Assembly (NCBI GenBank): GCA_947683425.1
Contig: CANTUQ010000081.1
Location: forward strand, 10,494,501 to 10,558,500
From: Excoecaria cochinchinensis
Taxonomy: Eukaryota > Streptophyta > Magnoliopsida > Malpighiales > Euphorbiaceae
Direction: 5' to 3'
Length of the DNA: 64,000 bases
Below are positions 1 to 12,237 of this stretch, piece after piece. Positions within the stretch are counted from its first letter, which is position 1. Every line of letters begins with the position of its first letter. The position numbers and the translations under genes are program-made. Below the pieces are notes generated by a model. That model saw only the letters and a list, made by a program, of their open reading frames with translations. It was not told where the DNA came from and did no database searches.

Positions 1-334
1 TTATTTTTAAAACACCCCAAAACCCAAATTATTTTTTAAAACACATTATTTATAAAAAAAATCCCTCAATTCATCTCCTTCCATCTAAATAATATTTTTT
101 TCTTTTTAGGCAATACACTATATAATTTAAATAGAAATTCATAATTCTAATAAAAATGTATTGTACATAAAAAAATTTATGAAAAATAAAAAACATATAT
201 TTTTGCTAATGACATAATTGAAATAAAAAAAATAGAAAAATAAAAATAATTTTTTTTTTATAAAAAACAAAACCACCAAAATTAAAAAAATAAAACAAAA
301 TATTTTTTTAAAATACACCCTTTATAAAAAAAAG
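1..334. other. AT-rich 5' flank, no gene seen
   Basis: This stretch is almost pure A/T with many homopolymer runs and contains no credible reading frame. It may be the interior of the hAT-type element whose end lies at 335-658, because no second terminus of that element is visible before the window begins. Confidence 0.5.
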
Positions 335-658
335 TCCGATGAGAATAACGATAATGATGAGTGATAAAAATATTTATTTTTTAAATATATATAATGTAAA
401 ATGAATTTATTTGAATGTTTAAAACTTATATTTAGTAAATATTTAATATGTTTTGTAATTTATTATTAAAATATTTATCGTATATATTAAATGTTTTGAA
501 AAATTTTATTTTTTTTGAGTGTTTATACAGTAGTATTTATAAAAATTATATTAATTAATAATATTTTTAAAAATAAAAAAAAAATTCGGTTGAATCCGAT
601 CGAACCACGAACCCTCCGCCCACCCGATTTTTTATTGGGTCCGGTTTCAATAACGTTG
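335..658 (-). mobile_element. End of a hAT-type non-autonomous element
   Basis: Read on the minus strand from 658, this begins CAACGTTATTGAAACCGGAC and then follows the left terminus of the complete element at 10233-12229 for about 320 bases. The match includes the segment around TAAATACTACTGTATAAACA and the ATCATCATCGTCATTCTC-like stretch. Only one end is present. The other end is either deleted or lies left of the window, so no target duplication can be checked. The terminus stops about 100 bases before the CCT7 start codon, so it forms the proximal upstream region of that gene. Confidence 0.75.
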
Positions 659-758
659 GAAAGAACAAGAACGCAAATACAAAAACCCTACTCTCTATAC
701 TGTCTCCCGCTCTGTGGCATTCTTCTTCAATCTCCTCCATTTCTCCAAATTTTCAACA
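659..758 (+). promoter_or_regulatory. CCT7 5' leader and core promoter with telo-box
   Basis: This is the only non-transposon DNA between the hAT terminus and the CCT7 start codon. It is CT-rich, as plant leaders often are, and holds AAACCCTA at 683-690. That motif is a telo-box, known from plant promoters of translation and growth genes near the start site. No clear TATA box is seen here; if one is used, it lies within the transposon end. The exact transcription start is not visible. Confidence 0.5.
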
Positions 759-3700
759 ATGGCAGCCATGCTGGTAAGTAACAGCTCTACTGCCTATCTC
801 TCTCTTTCTGTATCTTACATCGTGTTATTCGATACTGACTGTGTTTTCATTTAATTGTGGGAAATGATGTGCAGCAACCGCAGATCATACTATTGAAGGA
901 AGGTACTGACACTTCGCAAGGGAAGGCGCAACTGGTGAGCAACATCAACGCATGCACGGCGGTCGCCGATGTAGTTAGGACGACGCTAGGTCCCAGGGGC
1001 ATGGACAAGCTCATTCACGATGATAAGGGTTCTGTCACTATTTCTAACGACGGTGCCACTATCATGAAGCTGCTTGATATTGTTCATCCCGCCGCTAAGA
1101 TCCTTGTTGACATCGCCAAGTCTCAGGATTCCGAGGTATTGCTAAAAGCATCCATTTTTGTCTTTTGGCTGTCGTGGGATCCTACTTTTAATGCTGGATT
1201 GAGTCAGATTTGACAAATTGGCTTGTCAAATGTCGATTCAAAGTTGTCGCTTGCTTATTCTCTAATGCAATTTTAGACCTCAAATGTCCCTTTTTTTGTT
1301 CTCTTGCCACAGCGGCAAACTATCAGATGTAAGCTCTCCTTAGCTTTTGATGGTGGAGTTTCTTGATTCTTAATAGAATGTTATATATGCTTCCTCTGCA
1401 CAATTTTCTTATCCTGCTGTCCTTTACCTTACATTTAGATTGAAAGTTAAGCATGAAAGTCTATGTAGTACATTGTTGAATATATGCAACATCACTAATT
1501 GCTTAACTTCATAAAGTAATTCAATCAAGAGAAGTTGAAAAGGAAAAAGGAAAACCCAAAACATATGTATTTGTGTTTGCAGTCTTTTGTTGCTGTCAAT
1601 TGAGGAGATCATACACGTGGAAAGCCTATTTGGGATAAACTCGATCTTGGATAATTAGTTGTACTTAACTGAAGCAACTTATGTTTCTGTCAAGGAAAAG
1701 GAATATAGTTAAAGGGACAGAGTGCTTCTGATATCAACCATCAATTGATTATATAGATAGATCTAATTAGAATGTCATTAAGTATTTGTTTATATAAAGG
1801 AAGTTACTTAATCATTTCATTGTTGTTTATGAGATGTTTCTTTTGTTACAAACTATACTGGTAAAGTATAAATATATTGCTATGCATGATGGGGAAATGA
1901 TATATTTCACTGGTATCACAGGTTGGTGATGGAACCACTACAGTAGTTCTACTTGCAGCAGAGTTTCTGAAGGAGGCTAAACCTTTTGTAGAGGATGGAG
2001 TCCATCCACAAAACCTAATACGGAGTTATAGGACTGCATGCTTTTTGGTATGAATTTATTTTCTTCCTTTCCATATCTGTTATAGACATTTTTTTCCCGA
2101 TCTTTCTGAACGTTTACTCTTACATGTAACCCGTGTTTTAGGCTATTGACAAGATTAAAGAACTAGCTATTAGCATAGAAGGGAAAAGTCTTGAAGAAAA
2201 GAAAAGTTTACTTGCTAAATGTGCTGCTACAACCCTTTCTTCAAAGCTTATTGGTGGAGAGAAGGAGTTCTTTGCACAGATGGTTGTGGATGCTGTCATT
2301 GCAATTGGGGATGATGATAGGCTAAGTATGATTGGAATAAAAAAGGTAACTGCATTACTATGCTTTTGTATTGGCAATGTGTTTAAGTTTTCAATATAAG
2401 GCTTCCCTAAATTACTTTAGTACATGTATACATATGCAGCCGCTGATCAAATTAAGAGTGGGGGCAATTTTCAAATTAAATGCGATTGTAGATATATTAC
2501 ATCAGAATGTAACAATTATAAATATTTGGCAACTTGAGAACGTGCAATTACCTAGTTCTTCAATGAATTCCCTTATTGCTTAAGAAGTGACACTTGGTTG
2601 TCAAATCCACCCCTTGAGGGCGCGTTTTTTTTTTTTTTTTTTTAATCTTTTTGGGGTGGGGTTGGGGGTGGGGGCGAGGCTGCTTGGTAAGTAAATTGAG
2701 TGAAGTGGGGATTGCATGCAAAACTTTGTTTCAGTGAGGAATATTCCATGACTTACTTGGCTTATGAGGCACGGATGACTGTTATTGGAACTAAGGTCTT
2801 TAGCAGTGAACTACAATTTGGATGGAATATTCTATCATTGTAGTCTTAAATCCATTGGCAATTGGAATAAAAAATCAGTGCTAAAAGCCCAACATGGAAG
2901 AGGAAGCCTGTCACCTTATGCATCCATAAGGTGCTACCCAACTTCTCAATTTGCTGTGAGATATATGGGCCTGCTTATGAAAGATTTTTCTTTTTGCACC
3001 ATCTATATTTTAGTTTACTATACTAGTCCCTCAGCTTCCAAATGAAAGTAATTAACTAAACTATTGTCTGTGGCGTGAACTGAATTCCTAATGACATGGT
3101 TTCATGGTTGGGCTCTAGTGTATCATTCATCTTCACTGTCACATGATTTTTTTCATAAACAAGCATGGCTAGTTTTGCCATTTAAAGTTTGCTATATACT
3201 GTTCAGTCATATAATAGAGTTGGAGCTCACTGCTTTGGGTCCTTTTTGTTTGGGGATACTGCAGCTGCCATATGGCTATGTGAAGGAGGGAAGTCAGTTT
3301 TGTTCTGAAATGGTTTATGTCTAGTTCTGTTGTTGATTCAAATACTTGTCATTCGTCATTTCTCTCACTATCTCTCTTTTTTGGATTTGGTGGGGGGTTT
3401 GAAATTTGGAGGGCTTGAAATTATATTTTCTAATTATAATGAAAGATTTTCATGTGGCATATATGTATCCTTTCTTGCAGGTACCTGGTGGCAATATGCG
3501 AGATTCCTTTCTAGTGAATGGTGTTGCCTTTAAGAAGACATTTTCATACGCTGGGTTTGAACAACAACCAAAGAAGTTTGTGACTCCCAGGATACTTCTA
3601 CTCAACATTGAATTGGAATTGAAATCTGAGAAAGAGAATGCGGAGATAAGGTAATTTCTTTCTTCTTCTTCTTCTTCTTCTATTTTTATTTTTAATTTAC

Positions 3701-6700
3701 ACCTCAATTTAAGAGGCTGTTGCTGAACTCCTTGTTGTCTTTACAATCTCAGGCTGTCAGACCCATCACAATATCAGTCAATTGTTGATGCAGAATGGAA
3801 TATCATTTATGAAAAGTTGGATAAATGTGTACAGAGTGGGGCCAAAGTCGTTCTTTCTCGCTTGGCAATTGGAGATCTGGCAACACAGGTGGGAAATCTT
3901 CTTTGTACACATGTATAGTTGTTTTTTCTGGTTGAAAATCTGATATATGTGCTCTCTATAGTTTGCTTCTGCTCTTAAACATAGGCTACTTTTTGAGGCA
4001 TTGGGTGATAAGTTATGTTCACAGATTCTCTATTTTGCTTGCAGAATTTATCGTCTTTGATTTTTCTGTTAGTGTTGTGTACTTATTAAAATTTTTGTTT
4101 CTAACAGTATTTTGCAGATCGAGATATCTTCTGTGCTGGTCGTGTTGCTGAAGAAGATTTGCAAAGGGTTGCTGCTGCAACTGGTGGAACTGTGCAGACA
4201 ACTGTCAACAACATAATTGATGAGGTTAAACATAGTTTTTGTTTAGAAATTCAGAAACAATGTCTGAAAGTAATTAGTTTGTTGTGTTGTTTTGATAAGT
4301 AGTTTTCTCATTGTTATGAGCTACTGAAAAAGTATGGAATTTTTCTTTTTTGCCTTAAGGTTCTTGGAACTTGCGAGATTTTTGAGGAAAAGCAAGTTGG
4401 AAATGAGAGATTTAATATATTCAGTGGATGTCCTTCTGGACGTACAGCTACCATAGTTCTTCGTGGTGGAGCTGATCAAGTATGTCAATTTATTAAAGTT
4501 GCAGATGATTGTTATTAAAGGTTTTTTCAAGTTTATCCTTGTATTTTACATTCAACCTCTGTATTTTTCTGTTGAATATTTGTCAGTTCATTGAGGAAGC
4601 TGAACGGAGTTTACATGATGCTATCATGATAGTTAGAAGAGCTTTGAAGAATTCAACTGTTGTTGCTGGTGGTGGTGCCATAGATGTAGGAGTTGATCCT
4701 ACTGTTATATTGTGATACATACAGACAATTAAGGATGTAATGATTATATCAGTGTTGTTTCTATGACAGATGGAAATAAGTCGACACTTGAGGCAGCATG
4801 CACGGACAATAGCTGGGAAGTCTCAGCTGTTTATTAACTCGTATGCAAAAGCTCTTGAGGTAAGTAGCTTATTTTCAGATGCCCAAGACCGCAGCATGAG
4901 ATGCTATCTGATAGAATACAAGAGCAGAAGTGCTATTTATGTCTAATTTTAAACCCTTGACCAAATATTAATTGTTCGAAATGTGTTAGTTATCTTGAAA
5001 TCAATATTTATATTTGGAATCTACGGCCTGCAGTTTATCTGCAGTTTCGATTGGTTCATTGAGTGAAATTATGCACCGAGATGCTTTTCCAATTGCATAA
5101 TTTTGTTGTTCATATGCTGCCAAATTTATGTCAAGTGATGATATCAATCTATAACGAGAGATGTCTTAACTAACTACCTCATGCATTTCTTACTTCTCTT
5201 TTCAAGGTCTGTAAAGTAACATGGCAGAGTAGTTTGTTGAGGCTGCAACTGCAAGGTTTTCTGTTGTTGCACTACGCCACTCATGTTCTTTCATTTCTTA
5301 GATGGAACGTAGAATCATGGTTCTAAATTTGCTATTTTGATTCTGTTTTTGTTAAAAAAAGAAAATGCAAACATATAAAGCATACTCGTCAAGTTGAGGA
5401 CAGTCTGCTCTCTCAAAGTTCTTGTATTCATTTTTTTAATAATGAGTTGGAGACTCTTTGAACCATATAATTTGATGTTACTAAATACTAGGAATTGTGG
5501 GCATGTTTTTAATGGTGGGTATTCTTAGGAAATTCTCTTTTTAATTAATATAATTTCTCAAACTCTCTATAGATTGGGAAGAAGTTCCTCAGGTTCATTC
5601 GTGTTCGTTGCAGGTCATCCCACGACAACTATGTGATAATGCAGGCTTTGATGCAACTGATGTGCTGAACAAATTAAGACAAAAGCATGCACTTCCATCG
5701 GGTAGGTCTCTGTTTTAGTTTATTACTTCAAAGGAAAGGTTATATGATATTTGGCCATATTTTGAATTAAATATTTAATGTAATATTTTATTCTCTATGT
5801 TATTTCCATAAGTTGGCCTCTTACCCAGTAGAAAGGCTTGTATTGATTGCTGTTAGAAAATCAGTTTCGATGTTCTTTTTAGAATTTATTCCAGAGAGAT
5901 AATATTTGAGTCTCTGTAACAGCTGAAGGTGCAGCTTTTGGAGTAGATATCAACACTGGTGGAATTGCAGATTCATTTTCAAACTTTGTCTGGGAACCAG
6001 CCGTTGTGAAGGTGGTTATTCAGTTGCATTTCCCGGTTAATGGATGTGTTAATTTGTTTGTCTTTATGTGTTTTGATCCTTGTGTTGCTTGCAATCTTTG
6101 GCGCAGATCAATGCTATAAATGCTGCTACTGAGGCTGCTTGTCTTATATTGAGTGTGGATGAGACAGTAAAGAATCCCAAGGTAAAATGGATAGGGGTTT
6201 GTGCAATGAGTTAAATTTAATCCGCAAATATTTTTGCTTCAAAATGTTTTTGGGGTTGCCAAGTAGGGCCTTAATGCGTTTATTGGAAAATTTCATCGTC
6301 TTTTCTTTTTTGGAGCTAATTCAGTGCTTGGGCCATGCAGGGTCTCATATTGTTTATATATATATATCATCATTGTGTCATTTAGTAGCCTTTTTATCTA
6401 ATAATGTCCCTGGCCTTAAAAGCAAAAAGATCCTAAGTATTTAAAGAAAAATATGGAGTTATTCACAAGGAATGCAAAGCTTGCTGCCGTTGAGGCTATA
6501 TTGTTGTTCTATATAATACTAGAGAAAAAACTTCTTCACATAGTCAAATTTGTATTTTGATTAAGATCAAAAAACTTGGAAGCCTCTTTGAACATGCCTC
6601 CTGCATCCTGCTGCGTTTTACCATTTAATTAAGAAAATTGTGAGAGTGAGTAATAGCTGGTTAGTTACCTTTTCATCTAACATTCTAGACCGAAGCCTGC

Positions 6701-6904
6701 TGATGGTAAAATGTATCACTCTGCAAATTTTTCATTAGTGTCTATATCTTGCTAAAACAAGAGTTTCAGCTTTCTGAAGATTTCCCTTGTTTGATGCTGT
6801 AGTCTGAAAGTGCTCAGGGGGAAGCAGCAGCAAGTGCTATGGGCGGTAGAGGGCGTGGAGGAGCTGCTTTCCGTGGACGTGGACGTGGAATGCGAAGACG
6901 ATGA
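759..6904 (+). CDS. CCT7: T-complex protein 1 subunit eta (CCT7)
   Basis: This is one of eight subunits of the cytosolic group II chaperonin TRiC/CCT, which folds actin, tubulin and other proteins using ATP. Exons: 759-773, 875-1135, 1922-2047, 2142-2345, 3481-3650, 3753-3888, 4108-4224, 4360-4479, 4587-4685, 4770-4859, 5614-5701, 5923-6011, 6107-6181, 6803-6904. They total 1692 nt, or 563 codons plus TGA, close to the family length (about 557 in Arabidopsis). All junctions are GT-AG and keep frame. Visible chaperonin motifs are TTLGPRG (41-47), SNDGATI (62-68), GDGTTT (94-99) and GGG (411-413). The last 20 residues are Gly/Arg-rich, as in plant CCT7. Exon 1 encodes only five residues; the first ATG was chosen because it opens the conserved frame, though the ATG at codon 4 could also serve. 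Intron 4 (1135 bp) is the longest, with a T-run and a G-rich patch near 2625-2680. The gene looks intact and functional. Confidence 0.97.
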
Positions 6905-6993
6905 GCATTTTGTACTTTGTTGTCATGCATCTTTTAGAACTTTCTTGATGAGCATTTTGTACTTTGTTGTCATGCATCTTTTAGAACTTTCTT
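6900..6993 (+). repeat. 47-bp tandem duplication across the CCT7 stop codon
   Basis: Two identical 47-bp copies (6900-6946 and 6947-6993) begin GATGAGCATTTTG. The first copy contains the last base of the final Arg codon and the TGA stop, so the duplication lengthened the 3' UTR without altering the protein. The second copy of the stop is non-coding. Confidence 0.95.
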
Positions 6994-7323
6994 CCTGATT
7001 TTAGTCGATGTTAACGTTGCATCATCATCAGGTTACATTTAGTCTATTCAAAATATAAATTCTTCTGGGTTTGCGTTTTTGCCTAAAAATATTCCAGGCG
7101 TATGCAGGGGCTGCTTATTTTTGGTGGGTGTTGAATATTTTTATGCAGGAAAGATGTTCCGTAATTTAAAATCAGTTTGACAGAAGATATTTATTGTCCA
7201 GGATTCTGCTCAAGTGAAAATTTGAAATTTTGAATTGAGTTAAAATTTTTGTTTCTGATCCTACCATTTAATTTAATTTATTTTTCTTATGCCAATTCAT
7301 AGAATTGATAGCACATCACTTGT
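6994..7323. other. CCT7 3' flank
   Basis: This holds the rest of the CCT7 3' UTR and the downstream flank. No canonical AATAAA was noticed; AATATAAA-like sequence near 7051 could be a weak polyadenylation signal. No other gene is seen. Confidence 0.4.
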
Positions 7324-7963
7324 ATTGCATAAGTACAGGTATGCGTATGCGTGCGGGTACGTGATATAAAATATATTAATAAAAAATTATATATAATTAA
7401 TAATTATATTAAATATTAATAAAAAAATATAAAATTATAATTATAGTACACATAAAATGCAAGAAAAAAAAATAGTGAAATATGGGTGGTTTATTTTCTT
7501 GAATTGCGAATCTGCAATCAATAAAAGCACAATATATTTACATACGTAATTGTTGGCATTCAATTTGTCTTTTTTTGTGCATTTTTTTTATGTTAGAGAA
7601 TTTTAATTCTGTTAGAGATTTAATTGATTCAAAGAGAGTTTTAAGAGATTTTGAAATGAGTAAATAAGATAAAGTGAAATAGTGATCAATTTTTTTTTTT
7701 TAAAAAAAAAAGTAGAAAGTACATAAAAATGGAGTATGCGGCATCTATGGCGTACCCATGAAATGCTAATAGCATATCCAAATTTGGAAAAGAAAATGGT
7801 TACCGGCGTATTCATGAGATATCTATAGCGTATCCAAAATTGAAAAAGAACATGAAAAAAATATGTACACATATATGTATCCGTGCGTATCCTACCTGTA
7901 CCTGTATTCGGTACTTATCCGGTACGGGTATGTGGCTTAAATGGACATACCCATGCAACATTA
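7324..7963. mobile_element. Candidate inverted-repeat element (MITE-like)
   Basis: The left edge (TTGCATAAGTACAGGTATGC) and the inverted right edge (TTGCATGGGTATG) are similar. The termini contain related GGTA/CGTA-rich stretches such as GTGCGGGTACG and its counterpart GGTACGGGTATG. The interior is AT-rich, with two imperfect direct copies of a GCGTA-CCATGA-ATGCTA-type segment near 7745-7840. No convincing target duplication could be fixed, so the boundaries and superfamily are uncertain. Confidence 0.35.
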
Positions 7964-8019
7964 GTTCATCATATTCAAAAATCGACTGGGTGAAAGGTGC
8001 CTATGTATATTGGAGTTAC

Positions 8020-8965
8020 ACTATGTTTGAATGGAGTGAAATATGATTTAATAAAGTATGATAGCGCACTATGGTATGGTAATTATTGTTATGGTAATTA
8101 TTGTTATCATATTTGGAAATATAGTATGGTATGATATAGTTAAATAATATGTAGTGATTATTGTTGTCATATTTGAAAATATGATATTGAATGATATGAT
8201 TAAATAATCTATTTATGTTTGGTTTGATAGTATGATATGGTTCAGAAAATAATAAAATGATCAAAACACTCTCAACCATAAAAATTATACAAAATCATTT
8301 TAAATTTATTCTTTTGGATTAAAAGTTAAAATTAATTAAAAGCCTAATTATTTTTATTAAAAACCCACCAAAGTCATAAAATTATTACACATTAGTAGAA
8401 AATTGATTAAATTGCAATATAATTAATGCAAAAATCAGGTTTCTACAAATATGGAAGCAAAACTATGGATATATTTTTTAATATATTAGGAAGCAAAAAT
8501 AAATAAATAAATAAATAATAATCAAGATCAAGATCTAAGGAAGCAATTACAAAAAAATCACTAAAACATGGCAATAAATAATAATAATAATAATAAAAAC
8601 TTGGAAAATGTTGCACAAAAAAAACAGTGATGAAAAGGAAATGCGGCAGATGGAGAATAGTGGGTGGTGAAATGGAAATTAGGGATAGTATGATTTAATA
8701 CGTGAGGGTAAATAAGGAATTTTTTATTTTAGTTGAGGGTAATTTTGGTAAAAAATTTTATAAACCTATCTTTTTTTTTTTTTTTTTGAAAGATTTATAA
8801 ACCTATCTTAACCCACCAATTTGGTGGTTTGAATTTCGGCATAAAAAATCATAATTTTTAAATCATGAAAATACCAATCTAATCGAATACCATGGAAATG
8901 GAAGTCTTCCCAAATATGGAGAAATCGAATACCATACCATCATAACCCACACCCACCCATGAAAC
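8020..8965. repeat. AT-rich repeat region, possible degenerate MITE
   Basis: The left side repeats TATGGTATGGTAATTATTG-like units, and the right side carries the related inverted words ATACCATACCATCATAAC. This suggests a decayed inverted-repeat element, but termini and target duplication are not clear. There is a short ATAA microsatellite near 8500-8520 and a TAA run near 8580-8597. No gene was recognised. Confidence 0.25.
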
Positions 8966-10224
8966 AGACACTCCTTTTACAATGTGTTCTTTTCCTAGCG
9001 ATTCCATTCAGTAACAAACATCAAATGCTTTATGCTTTTATTAAATGGTTCGTAATAAGCAGGCAATGCAATTGTGTTTCCTTTCTTGGGTGCAAGCAAA
9101 ACTTGTATCATATCTTCTAGCTTCTCTTCCTTTCCATACTAGAGGCAGATTTGCTGCCCACCTATTCTTGAAAATTGCTGTCCTCATGCTTCTCATCTGT
9201 ATGCTCAGTCTCAATCTCCCGTCTCGTCAAAAGGGAGCAATTTATAATGGTCTAATTTCCTAATAGTAGAGTGATTAAATGACAATGAAAGATGAAAAAG
9301 GAGATGAATCGCATATATTGGTGGCTATTGGCTATAATCAAATGGGAAATATAAAAAACGGTTATATAATTAGCAACACACCAAACAAAAGAATCGACTT
9401 TTGAGAATAGTGTAGGAGCCAAGCCAAGCAAGTTTGCTGACAGCCACGAATGCCCACCTTCCGCCAAAAAAAAACAAAAGGAACCAAGCAGACGCTGTAT
9501 TTTCAATACCACTAACATTCAGCGTTTACTTTTCCCTAATAGGGAAAAAGCTACGTGTATAATGTATGAGAATCATCAACCATAATCAGATTATATGAAG
9601 ACTTTGCAATTCAAAATATGTATTTTTATGCCAATAACGATAATGTAGAACATCACCTTTGATTTTATAATTTGATACAATTCATTAAAGTCAATAACTT
9701 TAAGCGCGAGTATATATATATATGAACCAAAAAAAAAGACAGACTGAATTTATTGATATAAAAAGCAAATTATCGCTTATGTTTTTAATCGACTATTAGT
9801 AGGAGCTAAATTGAAAGAAGCTTTGTATACAAGAGGACTATGTAAGCACTATACAATTTATGGGCTTAAACCCGTCAATTTTTGACCCTGATCTGAATTC
9901 ACCTTAAAAAAATAATCCAAATTTGCAAAAATTGCATATAATTTGACCCAAAAAATTGAGCTGGGTTAGGATCAATCTAGGGACAACGGTAATGACCTGA
10001 AACTGATTTTTTCTTTTTGTAATTTTTTTTTTTTAATTTAAATCAATTTTTGTTTTTAAATAAAAACTCTAATTTTACTTATGTGTCATTTTGTTAACAT
10101 ATAAGAAATTTATACTTATATAAATGGATAAACACGCACGTAAATACTTTAATTTGTCTTCAATATTTATTTTGACACCCATCTCCATAAGTAATCCACT
10201 GAATCCCTATATTAGTGAATTTGA
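8966..10224. other. Intergenic DNA, no gene recognised
   Basis: Short open frames occur (for example around 9045-9263) but show no codon bias, motifs or splice-supported extension. There is a small TA run near 9711-9722. The flank ends at GTATTAAT, the target site of the next hAT element. Confidence 0.4.
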
Positions 10225-10232
10225 GTATTAAT

Positions 10233-12229
10233 CAATGTTATTAAAATCGGACCGGATAAGAACCGGCAAGGCTGAGGGTTCGTAGTTCGACCGGTTCAAC
10301 CGGGTTTTTTTTCTATTTTTTAAAATATTATTAATTAGTATAATTTTTATAAATACTACTGTATAAACACTCAAACAAAAATAAAATTCATCAAAATATT
10401 TGACATATGCCACAAATATAGTAATAATAAGTTACAAAACACATTAAATATTCAACAAACATAAATTTTAAACATTTAAATAAATTCATTTTATATTATA
10501 CATATTTAAAAAAAAAAAGTCATCTTCATCGCTCATCATCATCGTCATTCTCACCATCGGTATCGTCATCTCTATCACTATTATCAATACCACTTTAATT
10601 TACTATATAAAACCGAATTTATGCATAAAACCGGATTTAATTTACAATGAGTTACAATGAAACTTAAATTCCCAAAAAATTTATGCATATGTTCCTGAAT
10701 TTACAAAAATTATGGACATCCAATAGTATGCAAGTTAAAAATAGAGGGCACTTAAACAATCTAAAAGAGATGTTAATTTAATCAAACAAAGGCATCATAA
10801 TGCAGATGAGATAAATATCAGAACATTTAAATGTGCAAATCCAGAATTTTGCAAAGTTCACACCTTCAAACAGAAATAGATAAAGTATAAACATTAACAA
10901 TAACATACAGCATAAATAAAATAAAATAAAATAAAATAAAATAAAGAAGAACTTGGCAAAATTAAAATCTTTAAACAAATATATTGGCACCTCCAGCTTT
11001 TTTCTCAACTTGTCATGGCCTTTCAGTAGATGGTACACAGGGATGTAAGCTGAAAGGAAAATTATCCACCCTATTGTCAATACCAGAGTCCTGCAGATTT
11101 CATTAAGAACATCAGGCAGCTAAATTACAACAGAAATTGATTAATGCAGCAATTTATTTTAATAACAAGTGTGTTTTTTAGATGCCTGAAAATTTTAACA
11201 TGTATGTGAGAATATAATGATTTCAGTATTTTGCTATCTCAAGGTTCTTTAAAGTCAAAAGTCTACGAGAACAATAAAGCAAACTTTCTAAATTTTTGTA
11301 AACTTCAGTCTAATAATTAATGAGAATTTTTTCCATAGCCAACATTAAGTAATTTATTCTCTTGAAAAAGCAGAACAATAACCTTATAGGGAGCAAAACC
11401 CCATATCGTATCACCACACCACAACACCACAAGGGAAACAAATATATATTCCAATTCCATGGTTCTGGAGGATTAGACTTGAAACATCGTGTAAAGGAGT
11501 CCTGTTCAAAATCACTACAATGAATTAAATTTAACAAAACCAAATAAATTTAAGGCTTGCTCGAGTCTGAGTAGTGTTTTGGATGAAGAAATATCAATAA
11601 TGCTCAATCAGCTAGCTGCCAATAAATATAAACTAACATTTTTCCAGAATCAATAATTAAATTCAGTTAAATAAAACAAGAAACTCACATCAACGATGGC
11701 ACCAACAGCCTCTGTTAAGGTTGGGGATATCTCCATCACTAGAAAACTTTGATTTATTTTTTTTTATTTGCATAATCATGTTAATAGGGAATAATATTAA
11801 TGGTTTTTACAGTATAGCATATAAAGCTTTCTTTTAAGGAGTAAGCATAACTCAACAGGAAAATAAAAGTAGGGGAATAACAATACCACTCACCGATTTT
11901 CAGCAGCACAGGAATCCGGCGACGGTGAGACTTCGGAGTCGCTATGGGCGGCGGCCACTGAAGGAAGAGAGCAGGTGAAGTGAAAATGAATAAGGGCAAA
12001 AGAGAGGCAGACGTGAGACCTGATTTCCTCTTTTTCTTTTTTAAACCTTGATCAAACGGCAGTGTTTTTGAAATACAATCAAAAACCCGGTTTTCTCCGG
12101 TTTAAAGGTTCTTCGGTTCAACCCGGTTTTTTCTCAATCGATTTTATATAGTAAAACCAATTGGTTAACCAACCGGTTCGCGGTTAAACCGATTGAATCG
12201 GCCGGTCCGGTCCAATTTCAATAACATTG
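10233..12229. mobile_element. hAT-type element carrying captured GPAT9 exons
   Basis: The terminal inverted repeats are CAATGTTATTAAAATCGGAC (left) and CAATGTTATTGAAATTGGAC (right, inverted). They are flanked by a perfect 8-bp duplication GTATTAAT at 10225-10232 and 12230-12237. An 8-bp duplication is the hAT signature. The element is 1997 bp and shows no transposase, so it is non-autonomous. The subterminal 330 bases at the left also occur at 335-658. The cargo in the middle is a spliced fragment of a host acyltransferase gene on the minus strand. A small (AATAA)n run lies near 10915-10945. Confidence 0.92.
10991..11999 (-). pseudogene. GPAT9: Captured GPAT9 exons in a chimeric open frame
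   Basis: Three exons match the N-terminal region of plant sn-glycerol-3-phosphate acyltransferase 9, the ER enzyme that starts glycerolipid synthesis. Exon A is 11738-11689 (ISPTLTEAVGAIVD). Exon B is 11501-11383 (DSFTRCFKSNPPEPWNWNIY and the start of a membrane segment). Exon C is 11090-10991 (LTIGWIIFLSAYIPV, then KGHDKLRKKLE). Acceptors and donors are canonical and the phases fit. Upstream, 11999-11894 is an exon-like block starting with ATG, ending ATCG|GTGAGT, not recognisable as GPAT9, yet in phase with exon A. The spliced frame is open for 125 codons. After exon C, read-through of the next intron adds about 70 codons to a stop at 10778-10780. The acyltransferase motifs of the full enzyme (the HX4D region and later) are absent, so it cannot be an active enzyme. 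Confidence 0.88.
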
Positions 12230-12237
12230 GTATTAAT

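Noticed and set aside
857..1213. A single 118-codon reading frame as an independent protein
   Set aside because: It is CCT7 exon 2 read through both splice sites; the real start is at 759 and the donor at 1136.
2138..2377. Minus-strand open frame of 79 codons
   Set aside because: It lies opposite CCT7 exon 4 and reflects the codon pattern of that exon.
9045..9263. 72-codon frame with hydrophobic stretch
   Set aside because: There is no conserved motif, no upstream promoter or splice context, and it sits in degenerate AT-rich spacer.
10778..11080. A 100-codon membrane protein gene by itself
   Set aside because: Its first part is GPAT9 exon C without its exon start, and the rest is intron read-through.
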